DNA of 64,000 nt from Nocardia sp. alder85J (GCF_020176955.2 NZ_JAIUCZ020000004.1:558001-622000); one strand, 5' to 3'; counted from the first letter of the stretch, positions 53,605 through 61,470 are shown. The notes: generated from the letters alone by a model not told the origin. Numbers and translations are program-made.

Positions 53605-54090
53605 ATGTTCGAATCCTGTTGTACACCACATGATGTCACATACCTGTTGCGTATGCGTTTCGGTTTACCGGTGCGGCTGGTCGCGGGTCGGCCGGCGGTG
53701 GTGTGCGGGGGCACGATCGGTGCGATCGGCATGCCGGCCGAGCTGGGTGCCCGCGTTCTGCATCTGCTCAGCAATCAGTCCGGCCCGGTGGTGACCGACC
53801 CCCGGGGCATGATCTGGACCTTCCTGGTCGCCGGGGTGCGGCCGGATCCGGCCGCTCGGCCCGGCGACGACGACCACCCGGCATCCGCCGCGACCGCCGA
53901 CCGATTCGGCAACCACGCGGTGACCGTGCATCCGGACGGCCGCTCGGTGCTGCTGCCGATGTCCGACACCGGATTCGGCTGGCGCTGGGCCCGGGAACCG
54001 CGTCCGGGCCGGTTACGGCTGCCGAATCCGGTGGTGGTGCTGGACGCACTCGTTCCGGCGCTCGAATCCGATTGCGCCGCAGTGGTGTGA
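53605..54090 (+). CDS. Conserved hypothetical protein, 161 residues
   Basis: No function recognised. The N-terminus (CCTPHDVTYLLRMRFGLPVRLVAGRP) is followed by a predicted alpha/beta fold with GPVVTDPRGMIWTFLV and a later LLPMSDTGFGWRWAREP. A similar pattern (PVxxDP..WxFLV ... LPxSxxG.xWxxxP) occurs in uncharacterised actinobacterial proteins. There is no signal peptide or transmembrane segment; two adjacent cysteines lie at the N-terminus. ATG 53605 has AAGGGAG at 5-6 nt. It is terminated by a strong hairpin directly after its stop. Confidence 0.78.
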   Translation: MFESCCTPHDVTYLLRMRFGLPVRLVAGRPAVVCGGTIGAIGMPAELGARVLHLLSNQSGPVVTDPRGMIWTFLVAGVRPDPAARPGDDDHPASAATADRFGNHAVTVHPDGRSVLLPMSDTGFGWRWAREPRPGRLRLPNPVVVLDALVPALESDCAAVV

Positions 54091-54121
54091 CGTGCCCGGC
54101 CCGCGCTACGGGCCGGGCACG
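54091..54121. terminator. Strong bidirectional terminator hairpin
   Basis: A perfect 13-bp stem CGTGCCCGGCCCG/CGGGCCGGGCACG with a 5-nt loop starts at the base after the upstream stop. It serves the two convergent genes. Confidence 0.8.
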
Positions 54122-54136
54122 CCAGGAAAGGATCGG

Positions 54137-54298
54137 TCACGCCAGCGGATACTGGCCGGGCGGATAGCTGCCGCCGTATCCGCCGTAGCCGTAGCCGCCG
54201 GAGTTGGCGAGATCGCCGATGAGCGTGAAGATCGATTGCCCCAGGGACAGTACGTCCGAACCGATGGTGCTGAAGATACCCGCAAACGTCGACAACAT
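54137..54298 (-). CDS. Small amphipathic peptide with Gly/Tyr tail, 53 residues
   Basis: The protein begins MLSTFAGIFSTIGSDVLSLG and continues QSIFTLIGDLANS. That gives one amphipathic helix of about 30 residues, then a low-complexity GGYGYGGYGGSYPPGQYPLA tail. There is no cleavable signal or basic N-terminus. AAGGA stands 8 nt before ATG 54298, and the strong hairpin follows its stop, so it looks like a real gene. Function unknown. In size, lack of signal peptide and amphipathic helix it recalls the PorA/PorH outer-membrane peptides of corynebacteria, but there is no clear sequence similarity. Confidence 0.72.
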   Translation of the reverse strand: MLSTFAGIFSTIGSDVLSLGQSIFTLIGDLANSGGYGYGGYGGSYPPGQYPLA

Positions 54299-54820
54299 TC
54301 GCCACGTCCTTCTACATGCGGAGGGATGGTCGTCCCAGCGTGACATATCCGCGGCGGCCGCTCGACGCGAATGCGTTGAATATCAGCGACTTTGGGGCAA
54401 TTGTCCGATCAGTACCGCTCCGATGACCGTTCGTATTTTCTCCGGCGGCGGTGTCCGCACACCTCATCCGGCCGTCGGTTCGAATAACATGGGATGAATT
54501 CAAAAAGTAGAAAGTTAAGATTTACGTGCGGATAATCGTTGCGAGCTGGCAATCTGTTGGTTACTTTGGCTGAGCACATTGTTGCCAACGCCTCCGGATG
54601 CGCGAAGATCGGAACCTGCCCTCGCGGGACCGACATTCTCGAATCCGTGGGAGTTCATCCGCCCGGCTCGCGCCCGCACAGGGCCGAGCTCTACCGATGG
54701 GTGGCAACAGCCCAGTCGGGAGCCCGTGCAATCGGCTTCCGGCGCATTGATTTTTCGTAGTCGTATAGACGTCGGAGACGGCGTGATGCGGCCTGCGAAC
54801 CCGGAACGGAAAGACAGTAG
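54299..54820. promoter_or_regulatory. 522-bp AT-richer intergenic region between divergent genes
   Basis: No gene is supported. The stretch 54370-54590 is conspicuously AT-rich for this window, including runs of A and GATTT, and must hold the promoters of the small peptide gene (minus) and of the secreted glycine-zipper gene (plus). The 54600-54800 part shows no clear structure. Confidence 0.5.
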
Positions 54821-55618
54821 ATGAGGAAGTTCACGGTCTCGCTCGCGCTCGTCGTCAGCGCGGTGACCATTGCAGGTGGCATCTCGAATGCCGATCCGGC
54901 GCCCGCGCAGCAACTCGCGCAGCCCATCGTCACCGGCACCCAGGACGTCGATGTGAACGGTGTGCAGTACACCGTCGACCGCGACGGTGACACCGTCGTC
55001 CTGAAGTCCGGTAACGGCAGCTTCCAGGCCGTCGACGGCAGCCTGCTCGTGGACGACGCCGCCGGCGCCGTCGTCGACTCGCTGCCGCTGTCCTACCGCA
55101 AGGACAACCAGTCGTTCCCGATCGACGCGCAGGTCGACGGCGACACCGTGCGGCTGACCCCGGCCACCACCGGCGGCAGCCCGGTCGAGCACCCGATCAC
55201 CGCGCAGGACATCGCCCAGGCGCAGCATGTCACCGAGTCCTTCACCCCGCGTGACCAGCAGGAACTGTCGGCGTTCTCCTCGCGTGCCACCATCGCCAAC
55301 GTCACCGGCGCGGTGATCGGCGCGATCGTCGGCGCCGGCCTCGGCTGTGTCGCCGGAGCCATCGTCGGCTCGGTGTCCACCGCCATCACCACGCTGCTCG
55401 CCGGCGTGCTGCCCGGTGGCGTGGTCGGCTGCATCGCCGGCGCCGCGGCCATCGGCGCGGTCGGCACCCTCGCGGGTGCGGCCCTGGTCGCCGGCCCGAT
55501 CGTGCTGTGGTCGGCTTACCAGTACTTCACCACCATCACCGCGCCGTGCACCGGCCCGGGCGCCTACTGCGTCGACCCGGCCGCCCCGGCCGCGCCGAAG
55601 CCGGCCGACGCGAAGTAA
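54821..55618 (+). CDS. Secreted glycine-zipper protein (paralogue 1)
   Basis: A 265-residue protein. The Sec signal peptide (MRKFTVSLALVVSAVTIAGG) has likely cleavage before ADPAPAQQ. A mature beta-rich domain follows (VNGVQYTVDRDGDTVVL, LPLSYRKDNQSFPI) and then the landmark ESFTPRDQQELSAFSSRATI. Next comes a long glycine-zipper membrane-like segment (AVIGAIVGAGLGCVAGAIVG, GVVGCIAGAAAIGAVGTLAG, then GPIVLWSAYQYF). The C-terminus has two Cys (APCTGPGAYCVDP). From memory this type is a Nocardia/Rhodococcus family of unknown function (DUF8020-like). It may insert in or line the mycomembrane. A closely related copy follows. Confidence 0.85.
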   Translation: MRKFTVSLALVVSAVTIAGGISNADPAPAQQLAQPIVTGTQDVDVNGVQYTVDRDGDTVVLKSGNGSFQAVDGSLLVDDAAGAVVDSLPLSYRKDNQSFPIDAQVDGDTVRLTPATTGGSPVEHPITAQDIAQAQHVTESFTPRDQQELSAFSSRATIANVTGAVIGAIVGAGLGCVAGAIVGSVSTAITTLLAGVLPGGVVGCIAGAAAIGAVGTLAGAALVAGPIVLWSAYQYFTTITAPCTGPGAYCVDPAAPAAPKPADAK

Positions 55619-55630
55619 CCGGCCCCTCCG

Positions 55631-55670
55631 ATCGGGCGTGTCACCGGAATTCCGGCGGCACGCCCGATTT
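55631..55670 (+). terminator. Hairpin after paralogue 1
   Basis: A 10-bp outer stem ATCGGGCGTG/CACGCCCGAT encloses an inner palindrome CCGGAATTCCGG and is followed by TT. It starts 12 nt after the stop. Confidence 0.7.
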
Positions 55671-55740
55671 GCCGTGCCGCACCCGATCCGGGCCCGTGGT
55701 GAATCCAATCCTCCACTGTAGGGCAATTTTTCGGTAATCG

Positions 55741-55777
55741 GTGCGGATCGGATTTGTTCGGCGAATCCGATCCGCAC
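55741..55777. terminator. 14-bp stem-loop between the two paralogues
   Basis: A perfect stem GTGCGGATCGGATT/AATCCGATCCGCAC with a 9-nt loop and no T-run. It lies 120 nt before the second paralogue, so it could be a second terminator, an operator or part of a leader. Confidence 0.5.
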
Positions 55778-55896
55778 CCGCGGTGCCCGGCCCTACTCTT
55801 GGCTGCGCTCGTGCCGAACATTTGCCCCGGCCTGGCGGAAGTGCTTCAGCAGCACGGTCTTCCGCGGCGCCGGACCGAGGGGAAGGTGCGCAGACC

Positions 55897-56661
55897 ATGA
55901 AACCGGGTGTCTCACTCGCGATCGCCGTGACCACCATCACGCTGGCCGCCGGGCTCGCCGCCGCGGATCCGGCACCGCTACAGCAATTGCTCGACGAGGG
56001 GCAGCCCGTCACGATCGACGGCCGCGGATACGTCGTCGAACGCGACGATGACTCGGTGGTCCTGACCGCCGCCGAGGGCGCCTTCGACGCGACCGCGGAC
56101 AGCCTGCTGGTACGCGACGGCGGCACGGTGGTCGATTCGCTGCCGCTGCGCTATCGCCGCGACGACCGCTCCTTCCCGATCGGGGTGCGGATCGACGGCC
56201 ACACCGTGCGGCTCACCCCGGCGACGGACGCGGGGGTCGCCGTCGAACATCCGCTCACCGCCGGGAATGTGGCCCGGGCCCGGACCGTCGAATCCTTCAC
56301 CCCGCGTGACCAGCAGGAACTGTCCGCGTTCTCGCAGCGGGCCACCATCGCGGGGGTTGTCGGCGCGGTGGTCGGGGCGATCGTCGGCGGCGGCCTCGGC
56401 TGCCTGGCGGGCGCGGTCGTGGGCTCGGTCACCGCCGCGGTCACCACCCTGCTGACCGGACTGGTGCCCGGCGCGGTCATCGGCTGTATCGCCGGAACCG
56501 CGCTGATCGGCGCGGTCGGCACCATCGGCGGCGCCGCGCTGGTGGCCGGTCCGATCCTGTTGTGGTCGGCGTTCCAGTACTTCACGACGATCCTGACGCC
56601 CTGCGTCGGGCCCGGTACCTATTGCGTCGATCCGGCCGCGCCCAAGGCCGTGGACGGCTGA
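55897..56661 (+). CDS. Secreted glycine-zipper protein (paralogue 2)
   Basis: A 254-residue protein with the same plan as its upstream neighbour: signal peptide (MKPGVSLAIAVTTITLAAG, mature ADPAPLQQ), beta domain (IDGRGYVVERDDDSVVL, LPLRYRRDDRSFPI), the identical ESFTPRDQQELSAFS, glycine zipper (GAVVGAIVGGGLGCLAGAVV), LWSAFQYFTTI and the C-terminal Cys pair (TPCVGPGTYCVDP). ATG 55897 is preceded by GAGGGGAAGG. The two genes clearly arose by tandem duplication and have diverged most in the beta domain. Function unknown; it lies just before the argG promoter. Confidence 0.85.
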   Translation: MKPGVSLAIAVTTITLAAGLAAADPAPLQQLLDEGQPVTIDGRGYVVERDDDSVVLTAAEGAFDATADSLLVRDGGTVVDSLPLRYRRDDRSFPIGVRIDGHTVRLTPATDAGVAVEHPLTAGNVARARTVESFTPRDQQELSAFSQRATIAGVVGAVVGAIVGGGLGCLAGAVVGSVTAAVTTLLTGLVPGAVIGCIAGTALIGAVGTIGGAALVAGPILLWSAFQYFTTILTPCVGPGTYCVDPAAPKAVDG

Positions 56662-56681
56662 GTACGGTTCCGACCCCGGGT

Positions 56682-56713
56682 GTGAATGGGCTTGCATGGT
56701 CGTGCATAATCAT
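56682..56713 (+). promoter_or_regulatory. argG promoter with putative ArgR box
   Basis: A 32-bp block matching that before argC at 28/32 positions, including CATAAT (56705-56710) as -10. Unlike argC, transcription here leaves a leader of about 50 nt with GAGGAG before the start. Confidence 0.8.
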
Positions 56714-56766
56714 TTGTAAGTGGTGCGGGCTGCCCATTCGTACAAAACCTTGAGGAGCGCATGAAC

Positions 56767-57969
56767 ATGGCCGATCGCGTCGTACTCGCCTACTCCGGCG
56801 GGTTGGACACCTCCGTCGCCATCAGCTGGATCGGCAAGGAGACCGGGGCCGAGGTCGTCGCGGTCGCCATCGACCTGGGCCAGGGCGGCGAGGACATGAA
56901 CGTCGTGCGTCAGCGCGCGCTCGACTGCGGTGCGGTCGAGGCCGTCGTGGTCGACGCGCGCGACGAGTTCGCCGACGACTACTGCCTGCCCACCATCCAG
57001 GCCAATGCGCTCTACCAGGGTCAGTACCCGCTGGTGTCGGCCATCAGCCGCCCGCTGATCGTCAAGCACCTGGTCGAGGCCGCCAAGTTCCACGGCGCCG
57101 GCACCGTCGCGCACGGCTGCACCGGCAAGGGCAACGACCAGGTCCGCTTCGAGGTCGGCATCGGCGCGCTGGCTCCCGATCTGCACGTCATCGCCCCCGT
57201 CCGCGACTATGCCTGGACCCGGGAGAAGGCCATCGCCTTCGCCGAGGAGAACAGCATCCCGATCAACGTCAGCAAGAAGTCGCCGTTCTCCATCGACCAG
57301 AACGTGTGGGGCCGCGCGGTCGAGACCGGGTTCCTCGAGGACCTGTGGAACGCGCCCACCAAGGACGTCTACGACTACACCGTCGACCCCACCGTCAACT
57401 TCGAGGCGCCCGACGAGCTGATCGTCACCTTCGACAAGGGTGTGCCGGTCGCGATCGACGGCCGCCCGGTCAGCGTGCTGGAGGCCATCGTCGAGCTGAA
57501 CCGCCGCGCGGGCCGTCAGGGCGTGGGCCGCCTCGACATGGTCGAGGACCGGCTCGTCGGCATCAAGAGCCGCGAGATCTACGAGGCGCCCGGCGCGATC
57601 ACCCTGATCACCGCGCATCAGGCGCTGGAGAACGTCACCCTGGAACGCGAACTCGGCCGCTACAAGCGGCAGGTCGAGCAGCGCTGGGGCGAGCTGGCCT
57701 ACGACGGCCTCTGGTACTCGCCGCTGAAGCGGGCACTGGACGCCTTCGTCCGCGACACCCAGGAGCACGTCTCCGGCGATATCCGCATGGTGCTGCACGG
57801 CGGCAACGCGGTGGTCAACGGCCGCCGCAGCGAGCAGTCGCTGTACGACTTCAACCTGGCCACCTACGACGAGGGCGACACCTTCGACCAGTCCCTGGCC
57901 AAGGGCTTCGTGCAGATCCACGGCCTGTCCTCCAAGGTCGCCGCCCGCCGGGACCTGAACAAGAAGTAG
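56767..57969 (+). CDS. argG: Argininosuccinate synthase
   Basis: A 400-residue ATP-dependent enzyme joining citrulline and aspartate. ATP P-loop AYSGGLDTS at residues 8-16, HGCTGKGNDQVRFE in the middle, then SPFSIDQNVWGRAVETG. ATG 56767 (MADRVVLAYSGG) is preferred to ATG 56761 because GAGGAG is 9 nt rather than 3 nt away and homologues start there. It has its own ArgR-type promoter and is not contiguous with argR. Confidence 0.98.
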   Translation: MADRVVLAYSGGLDTSVAISWIGKETGAEVVAVAIDLGQGGEDMNVVRQRALDCGAVEAVVVDARDEFADDYCLPTIQANALYQGQYPLVSAISRPLIVKHLVEAAKFHGAGTVAHGCTGKGNDQVRFEVGIGALAPDLHVIAPVRDYAWTREKAIAFAEENSIPINVSKKSPFSIDQNVWGRAVETGFLEDLWNAPTKDVYDYTVDPTVNFEAPDELIVTFDKGVPVAIDGRPVSVLEAIVELNRRAGRQGVGRLDMVEDRLVGIKSREIYEAPGAITLITAHQALENVTLERELGRYKRQVEQRWGELAYDGLWYSPLKRALDAFVRDTQEHVSGDIRMVLHGGNAVVNGRRSEQSLYDFNLATYDEGDTFDQSLAKGFVQIHGLSSKVAARRDLNKK

Positions 57970-58263
57970 GTCGGTCCCGGACGGAACGCCGCCGCCGAGG
58001 CGGCCGGGCCGCCGAACCGGTTCGACAGGCGCCGAGTTGGATGGTCGCGCCGGGGCGGCCATCCACCGGGTCGGTCGGCCGCAAGGTTGCCCGCCGGGGG
58101 CTTCCCGCCGGATGCTCGTGGTGCGACGGCTCGGTCGGGTGCCCGACGGCCTGCCGGGTGCCGGGTCGAGGGCGCGGGCGTACCGTCGAGCAGGCGATGG
58201 CCATCCCGGCCCGGGTGCTGCGGCGTGGTGGCTCATGTAACGGCAGGGTCGACAGGAGGCGTG
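57970..58263. other. 294-bp spacer between argG and the methyltransferase gene
   Basis: No gene is seen. A small hairpin GGCGGC/GCCGCC (57999-58013) just after argG could end or attenuate transcription. The rest is GC-rich without clear signals until the AGGAGG at 58254. Confidence 0.4.
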
Positions 58264-59151
58264 GTGCGAAGCGACGACGACAGCTGGGAGATCACCGAGA
58301 GTGTCGGTGCCACCGCGCTCGGGGTGGCGGCGATGCGTGCCGCCGAGACCCGCCGTGACGATGCCCTGTTCCGTGACCCGTACGCGGAGCGGCTGGTGCG
58401 GGCCACCGGCAACGACGGCTGGGCCCGGATGCTCGACGGCGACTTCGCCCGGCGCCGGCAGGAACTCGGCCGGCCCGGCGTGGGCAACGGCGGCTTCCTG
58501 GTCGGCCGCACCGTCTACTTCGACGAGTACTTCGCCGCCGCGTCGGCCGCCGGCCTGCGGCAGGTGGTGATCCTGGCCGCCGGGCTGGACGCACGGGCCT
58601 ATCGGCTCGAATGGCCTTCCGGGACCGTGCTTTTCGAACTCGATCAGCCGAAGGTGCTGGCGTTCAAGGCCGAGGCGCTGGCCGGGGTGCAACCGGCCGC
58701 CGACCGCCACGAGGTCGCCGTCGACCTCCGCCACGATTGGCCACAGGCCCTGCGGGACAACGGTTTCGATCCCACCGTGCCGACCGCGTGGCTGGCCGAG
58801 GGGTTGTTGCGGTACCTGCCCGCCGACGCCCTGGATCGCCTGTTCGAGAATATCGAGGCGCTCAGCGCGCCCGGCAGCCGGCTCGCCACCAGCACCGGGC
58901 AGGGCCTGCCGCGACTGCCGGAGAGCGAGCGCGCGGGCCGCGCGGCATTGCTGGCCGAGGTCGGCATCCAGCTCGACGTGGACAGCCTCTGGTACGCCGA
59001 GGAGGGCCGCAGCGACCCGGTCGAGTGGTTCGCCGGGCACGGCTGGACGGTGTCGTCCACCGGATTGGCCGAGGTACTGACCGCGCACGGCCGCCCGACC
59101 CCGGCGGACGAGACCTATCGACACACACTGCTGACCGCGATCCGCGGGTGA
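58264..59151 (+). CDS. SAM-dependent methyltransferase (TIGR00027-type)
   Basis: A 295-residue protein of the family common in mycobacteria and Nocardia (leucine carboxyl methyltransferase-like). Landmarks: ESVGATALGVAAMRAAETRR, DALFRDPYAERLV, TVYFDEYFAAA, the SAM loop VVILAAGLDARAYRLEWP, LFELDQPKVLAFK and WLAEGLLRYLP. The substrate is unknown. AGGAGG precedes two in-frame GTGs (58261, 58264); the second is better spaced. It is wedged between argG and argH and its stop overlaps the GAGGAG in front of argH, so argH is probably co-transcribed with it. Confidence 0.9.
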   Translation: MRSDDDSWEITESVGATALGVAAMRAAETRRDDALFRDPYAERLVRATGNDGWARMLDGDFARRRQELGRPGVGNGGFLVGRTVYFDEYFAAASAAGLRQVVILAAGLDARAYRLEWPSGTVLFELDQPKVLAFKAEALAGVQPAADRHEVAVDLRHDWPQALRDNGFDPTVPTAWLAEGLLRYLPADALDRLFENIEALSAPGSRLATSTGQGLPRLPESERAGRAALLAEVGIQLDVDSLWYAEEGRSDPVEWFAGHGWTVSSTGLAEVLTAHGRPTPADETYRHTLLTAIRG

Positions 59152-59168
59152 GGAGAGACGACACACCG

Positions 59169-60590
59169 ATGAGCCAGGGTGGCAGCACCAACGAGGGCGC
59201 GCTGTGGGGCGGCCGATTCGCCTCCGGCCCGGCGGCGGCGATGGCGGCGCTGAGCAAGTCGACCCATTTCGACTGGGCGTTGGCGCCCTACGACATTCGC
59301 GCCTCCAAGGCCCACGCCAGGATTCTGCACAAGGCCGGACTGCTGTCCGAGGCCGAGCTGGCGGGCATGCGGGCGGGCCTGGACGCCCTGGCCGCGGACG
59401 TGGCCTCGGGCGCCTTCGTCGCCGCCGACTCCGACGAGGACGTGCACGGCGCCCTGGAACGCGGCCTGATCGACCGGGTCGGCCCCGAACTCGGCGGCCG
59501 GTTGCGGGCGGGCCGTTCGCGCAACGACCAGGTGGCGACGCTGTTCCGGATGTGGCTGCGCGACGCCGCCCGCCGTGTCGGCGCCGGTGTGCTGGACGTC
59601 GTCGATGCCCTGGTGGCCCAGGCCGCCGCTCACCCCGACGTGGTGATGGCCGGCAAGACCCACTTGCAGTCCGCGCAGCCGGTGCTGCTGGCCCATCAGC
59701 TGCTGGCCCACGCCCATCCGCTGCTGCGCGATCTGGATCGGTTGCGCGACTTCGACAAACGCGCGGCGATCTCGCCCTACGGCAGCGGCGCGCTGGCCGG
59801 ATCCTCGCTCGGCCTGGACCCGGAGGCGATCGCCGCCGACCTGGGTTTCGATGCCGCCGCGGCCAATTCGATCGATGCCACCTCCGCCCGTGACTTCGCC
59901 GCCGAAGCGGCGTTCGTGTTCGCCATGATCGCCGTGGACCTGTCCCGGCTGGCGGAGGAGGTGATCATCTGGAGCACACCGGAATTCGGCTACGTCACGC
60001 TGGCCGACGCCTGGTCCACCGGCTCCTCGATCATGCCGCAGAAGAAGAATCCCGACGTCGCCGAGCTGACCCGCGGCAAGTCCGGCCGCCTGATCGGCAA
60101 TCTCACCGGCCTGCTGGCGACGCTGAAGGCCCAGCCGCTGGCCTACAATCGCGATCTTCAGGAGGACAAGGAGCCGGTCTTCGACTCGGTGGCCCAGCTG
60201 GAACTGCTGCTGCCCGCGCTGGCGGGCCTGGTCGCCACGCTGACCTTCCACCCCGCCCGGATGGCCGAATTGGCGCCCGCCGGTTACACACTCGCCACCG
60301 ACATCGCGGAATGGCTGGTCCGCCAAGGTGTTCCGTTCCGTGACGCGCACGAGGCGGCGGGCGCCTGCGTCCGGCTGGCCGAATCTCGCGGCGTCGGCCT
60401 GGACGAACTGACCGACGGCGAATTCGCCGCCGTCGACCCGGCCCTGTCCGCCGAGGTGCGCGACGTCCTCACCGTGCAGGGGTCGATCGCCTCCCGCAAC
60501 GCCCGCGGCGGCACCTCCGGTATCCAGGTCGCGAAGCAGCTCGACGAGGTCCGGCAGAGCGCCACCGAGGCCCGCGCCCGGTTGCGCTGA
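59169..60590 (+). CDS. argH: Argininosuccinate lyase
   Basis: A 473-residue enzyme of the fumarase/aspartase superfamily that cleaves argininosuccinate to arginine and fumarate. GGRFASGP near the N-terminus, SRNDQVAT, TSARDF and the signature GSSIMPQKKNPD at about residues 285-296. Last step of arginine synthesis. The start ATG 59169 is 17 nt after the methyltransferase stop. It converges with the next gene, with 9 nt between stops. Confidence 0.98.
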   Translation: MSQGGSTNEGALWGGRFASGPAAAMAALSKSTHFDWALAPYDIRASKAHARILHKAGLLSEAELAGMRAGLDALAADVASGAFVAADSDEDVHGALERGLIDRVGPELGGRLRAGRSRNDQVATLFRMWLRDAARRVGAGVLDVVDALVAQAAAHPDVVMAGKTHLQSAQPVLLAHQLLAHAHPLLRDLDRLRDFDKRAAISPYGSGALAGSSLGLDPEAIAADLGFDAAAANSIDATSARDFAAEAAFVFAMIAVDLSRLAEEVIIWSTPEFGYVTLADAWSTGSSIMPQKKNPDVAELTRGKSGRLIGNLTGLLATLKAQPLAYNRDLQEDKEPVFDSVAQLELLLPALAGLVATLTFHPARMAELAPAGYTLATDIAEWLVRQGVPFRDAHEAAGACVRLAESRGVGLDELTDGEFAAVDPALSAEVRDVLTVQGSIASRNARGGTSGIQVAKQLDEVRQSATEARARLR

Positions 60591-60599
60591 CCGGCGGGC

Positions 60600-60896
60600 T
60601 CAGTCCTCGAACTGTTCCACCTGCGGGGTGGTGCCCGGTGCCCACAGCCGGACCAGCGCGTCGACGAGCGCGGCATTCCCGTCGCGCTCGCCGGTCATGT
60701 GCCGGTGCAGCAGTTCGCGGTCGGTCCAGCGTTCCAGGATCACCAGGATGTCGGGATCACTGTGGCTCTGGAACAGTTCGTACTGCTCGCACCCCGGTTC
60801 GGGCAGCGTGACCGCCCGCAGCGCGTCGAAGGCCGCGGTGAATTCGGCGGCACGACCGCTCGCGACGCGGATGGTGACGATGTGCCGGATGGCCAT
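60600..60896 (-). CDS. Antibiotic biosynthesis monooxygenase (ABM) fold protein
   Basis: A 98-residue protein of the dimeric ferredoxin-like ABM class (YgiN-like): MAIRHIVTIRVASGRAAEF, LPEPGCEQYELFQSHSDPDI, LVILERWTDRELLHRHM. Members act as cofactor-free quinol monooxygenases or heme-degrading enzymes; specific activity not assignable. GGAGG is only 2 nt from the ATG, so a slightly different start is possible. It diverges from the SMR gene. Confidence 0.82.
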   Translation of the reverse strand: MAIRHIVTIRVASGRAAEFTAAFDALRAVTLPEPGCEQYELFQSHSDPDILVILERWTDRELLHRHMTGERDGNAALVDALVRLWAPGTTPQVEQFED

Positions 60897-60968
60897 GTCC
60901 TCCACCGTACGGGCCGGACCGCCATGACGCCTGGCCCGCCCTGGGAGTTCGATGGTTAGGGTGCGGAC

Positions 60969-61292
60969 ATGACGTACGTGCTCCTGCTGCTGGCCATCGT
61001 GTCCGAGGTGTCGGCGACCGTGTCGCTGAAGCTGTCCGAGGGATTCACCAAACCGGTCCCCTCGGTGGTAGTCGTGATCGGCTATGTGGCCGCATTCCTG
61101 TTCCTGTCGCAGGCGCTGAAGCGGGGCATGGCGGTGGGGGTCGCCTACGGGGTGTGGTCGGCCGTCGGTGTGGTGGCCGTGGCGGTCATCGGCACCCTGT
61201 TCCTCGGGGAGCGGCTCGCGCCCATGCAGATCGGCGGCATCGGCTTGCTGATCCTCGGCGTGCTGGCGCTGGAACTCGGTGGCGCGCACTGA
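60969..61292 (+). CDS. SMR (EmrE-type) multidrug exporter
   Basis: A 107-residue protein with four hydrophobic helices. The essential membrane glutamate lies in helix 1 (LAIVSEVSATVSLKLSEGF), the GxxxAYGVWSAVG motif in helix 3, and LGERLAPMQIGGIGLLILGV in helix 4. It exports lipophilic cations or guanidinium-type compounds as a proton-coupled dimer. TAGGGT lies 6 nt before the ATG (leaderless). Its stop falls within the first unit of a 19-bp tandem repeat. Confidence 0.94.
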   Translation: MTYVLLLLAIVSEVSATVSLKLSEGFTKPVPSVVVVIGYVAAFLFLSQALKRGMAVGVAYGVWSAVGVVAVAVIGTLFLGERLAPMQIGGIGLLILGVLALELGGAH

Positions 61293-61464
61293 CTTCCGAG
61301 CCGCACGCTGAAACCCATAGGCGTGCACCGAATTCCGGGCGGCGCGCGCCGAGTTTCAGACGGCGCACCGAATTCCGGGCGGCACACTGAATTCCGGGCG
61401 GCGCGCCGAGTTTCAGGCCGCGCGCCGAATGCCGGAGTGCGCACCGAATTCCGGCAGTGCAGCG
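61291..61464. repeat. 19-bp tandem repeat filling the SMR-PknK gap
   Basis: Unit starts at 61291, 61310, 61330, 61351, 61370, 61389, 61408, 61427 and 61446, spaced 19-21 nt. Consensus GAATTCCGGGCGGCGCRCC, alternating with GAGTTTCAG variants. The array begins at the SMR stop and ends a few bases before the stop of the convergent gene. Confidence 0.85.
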
Positions 61465-61470
61465 TGACTC

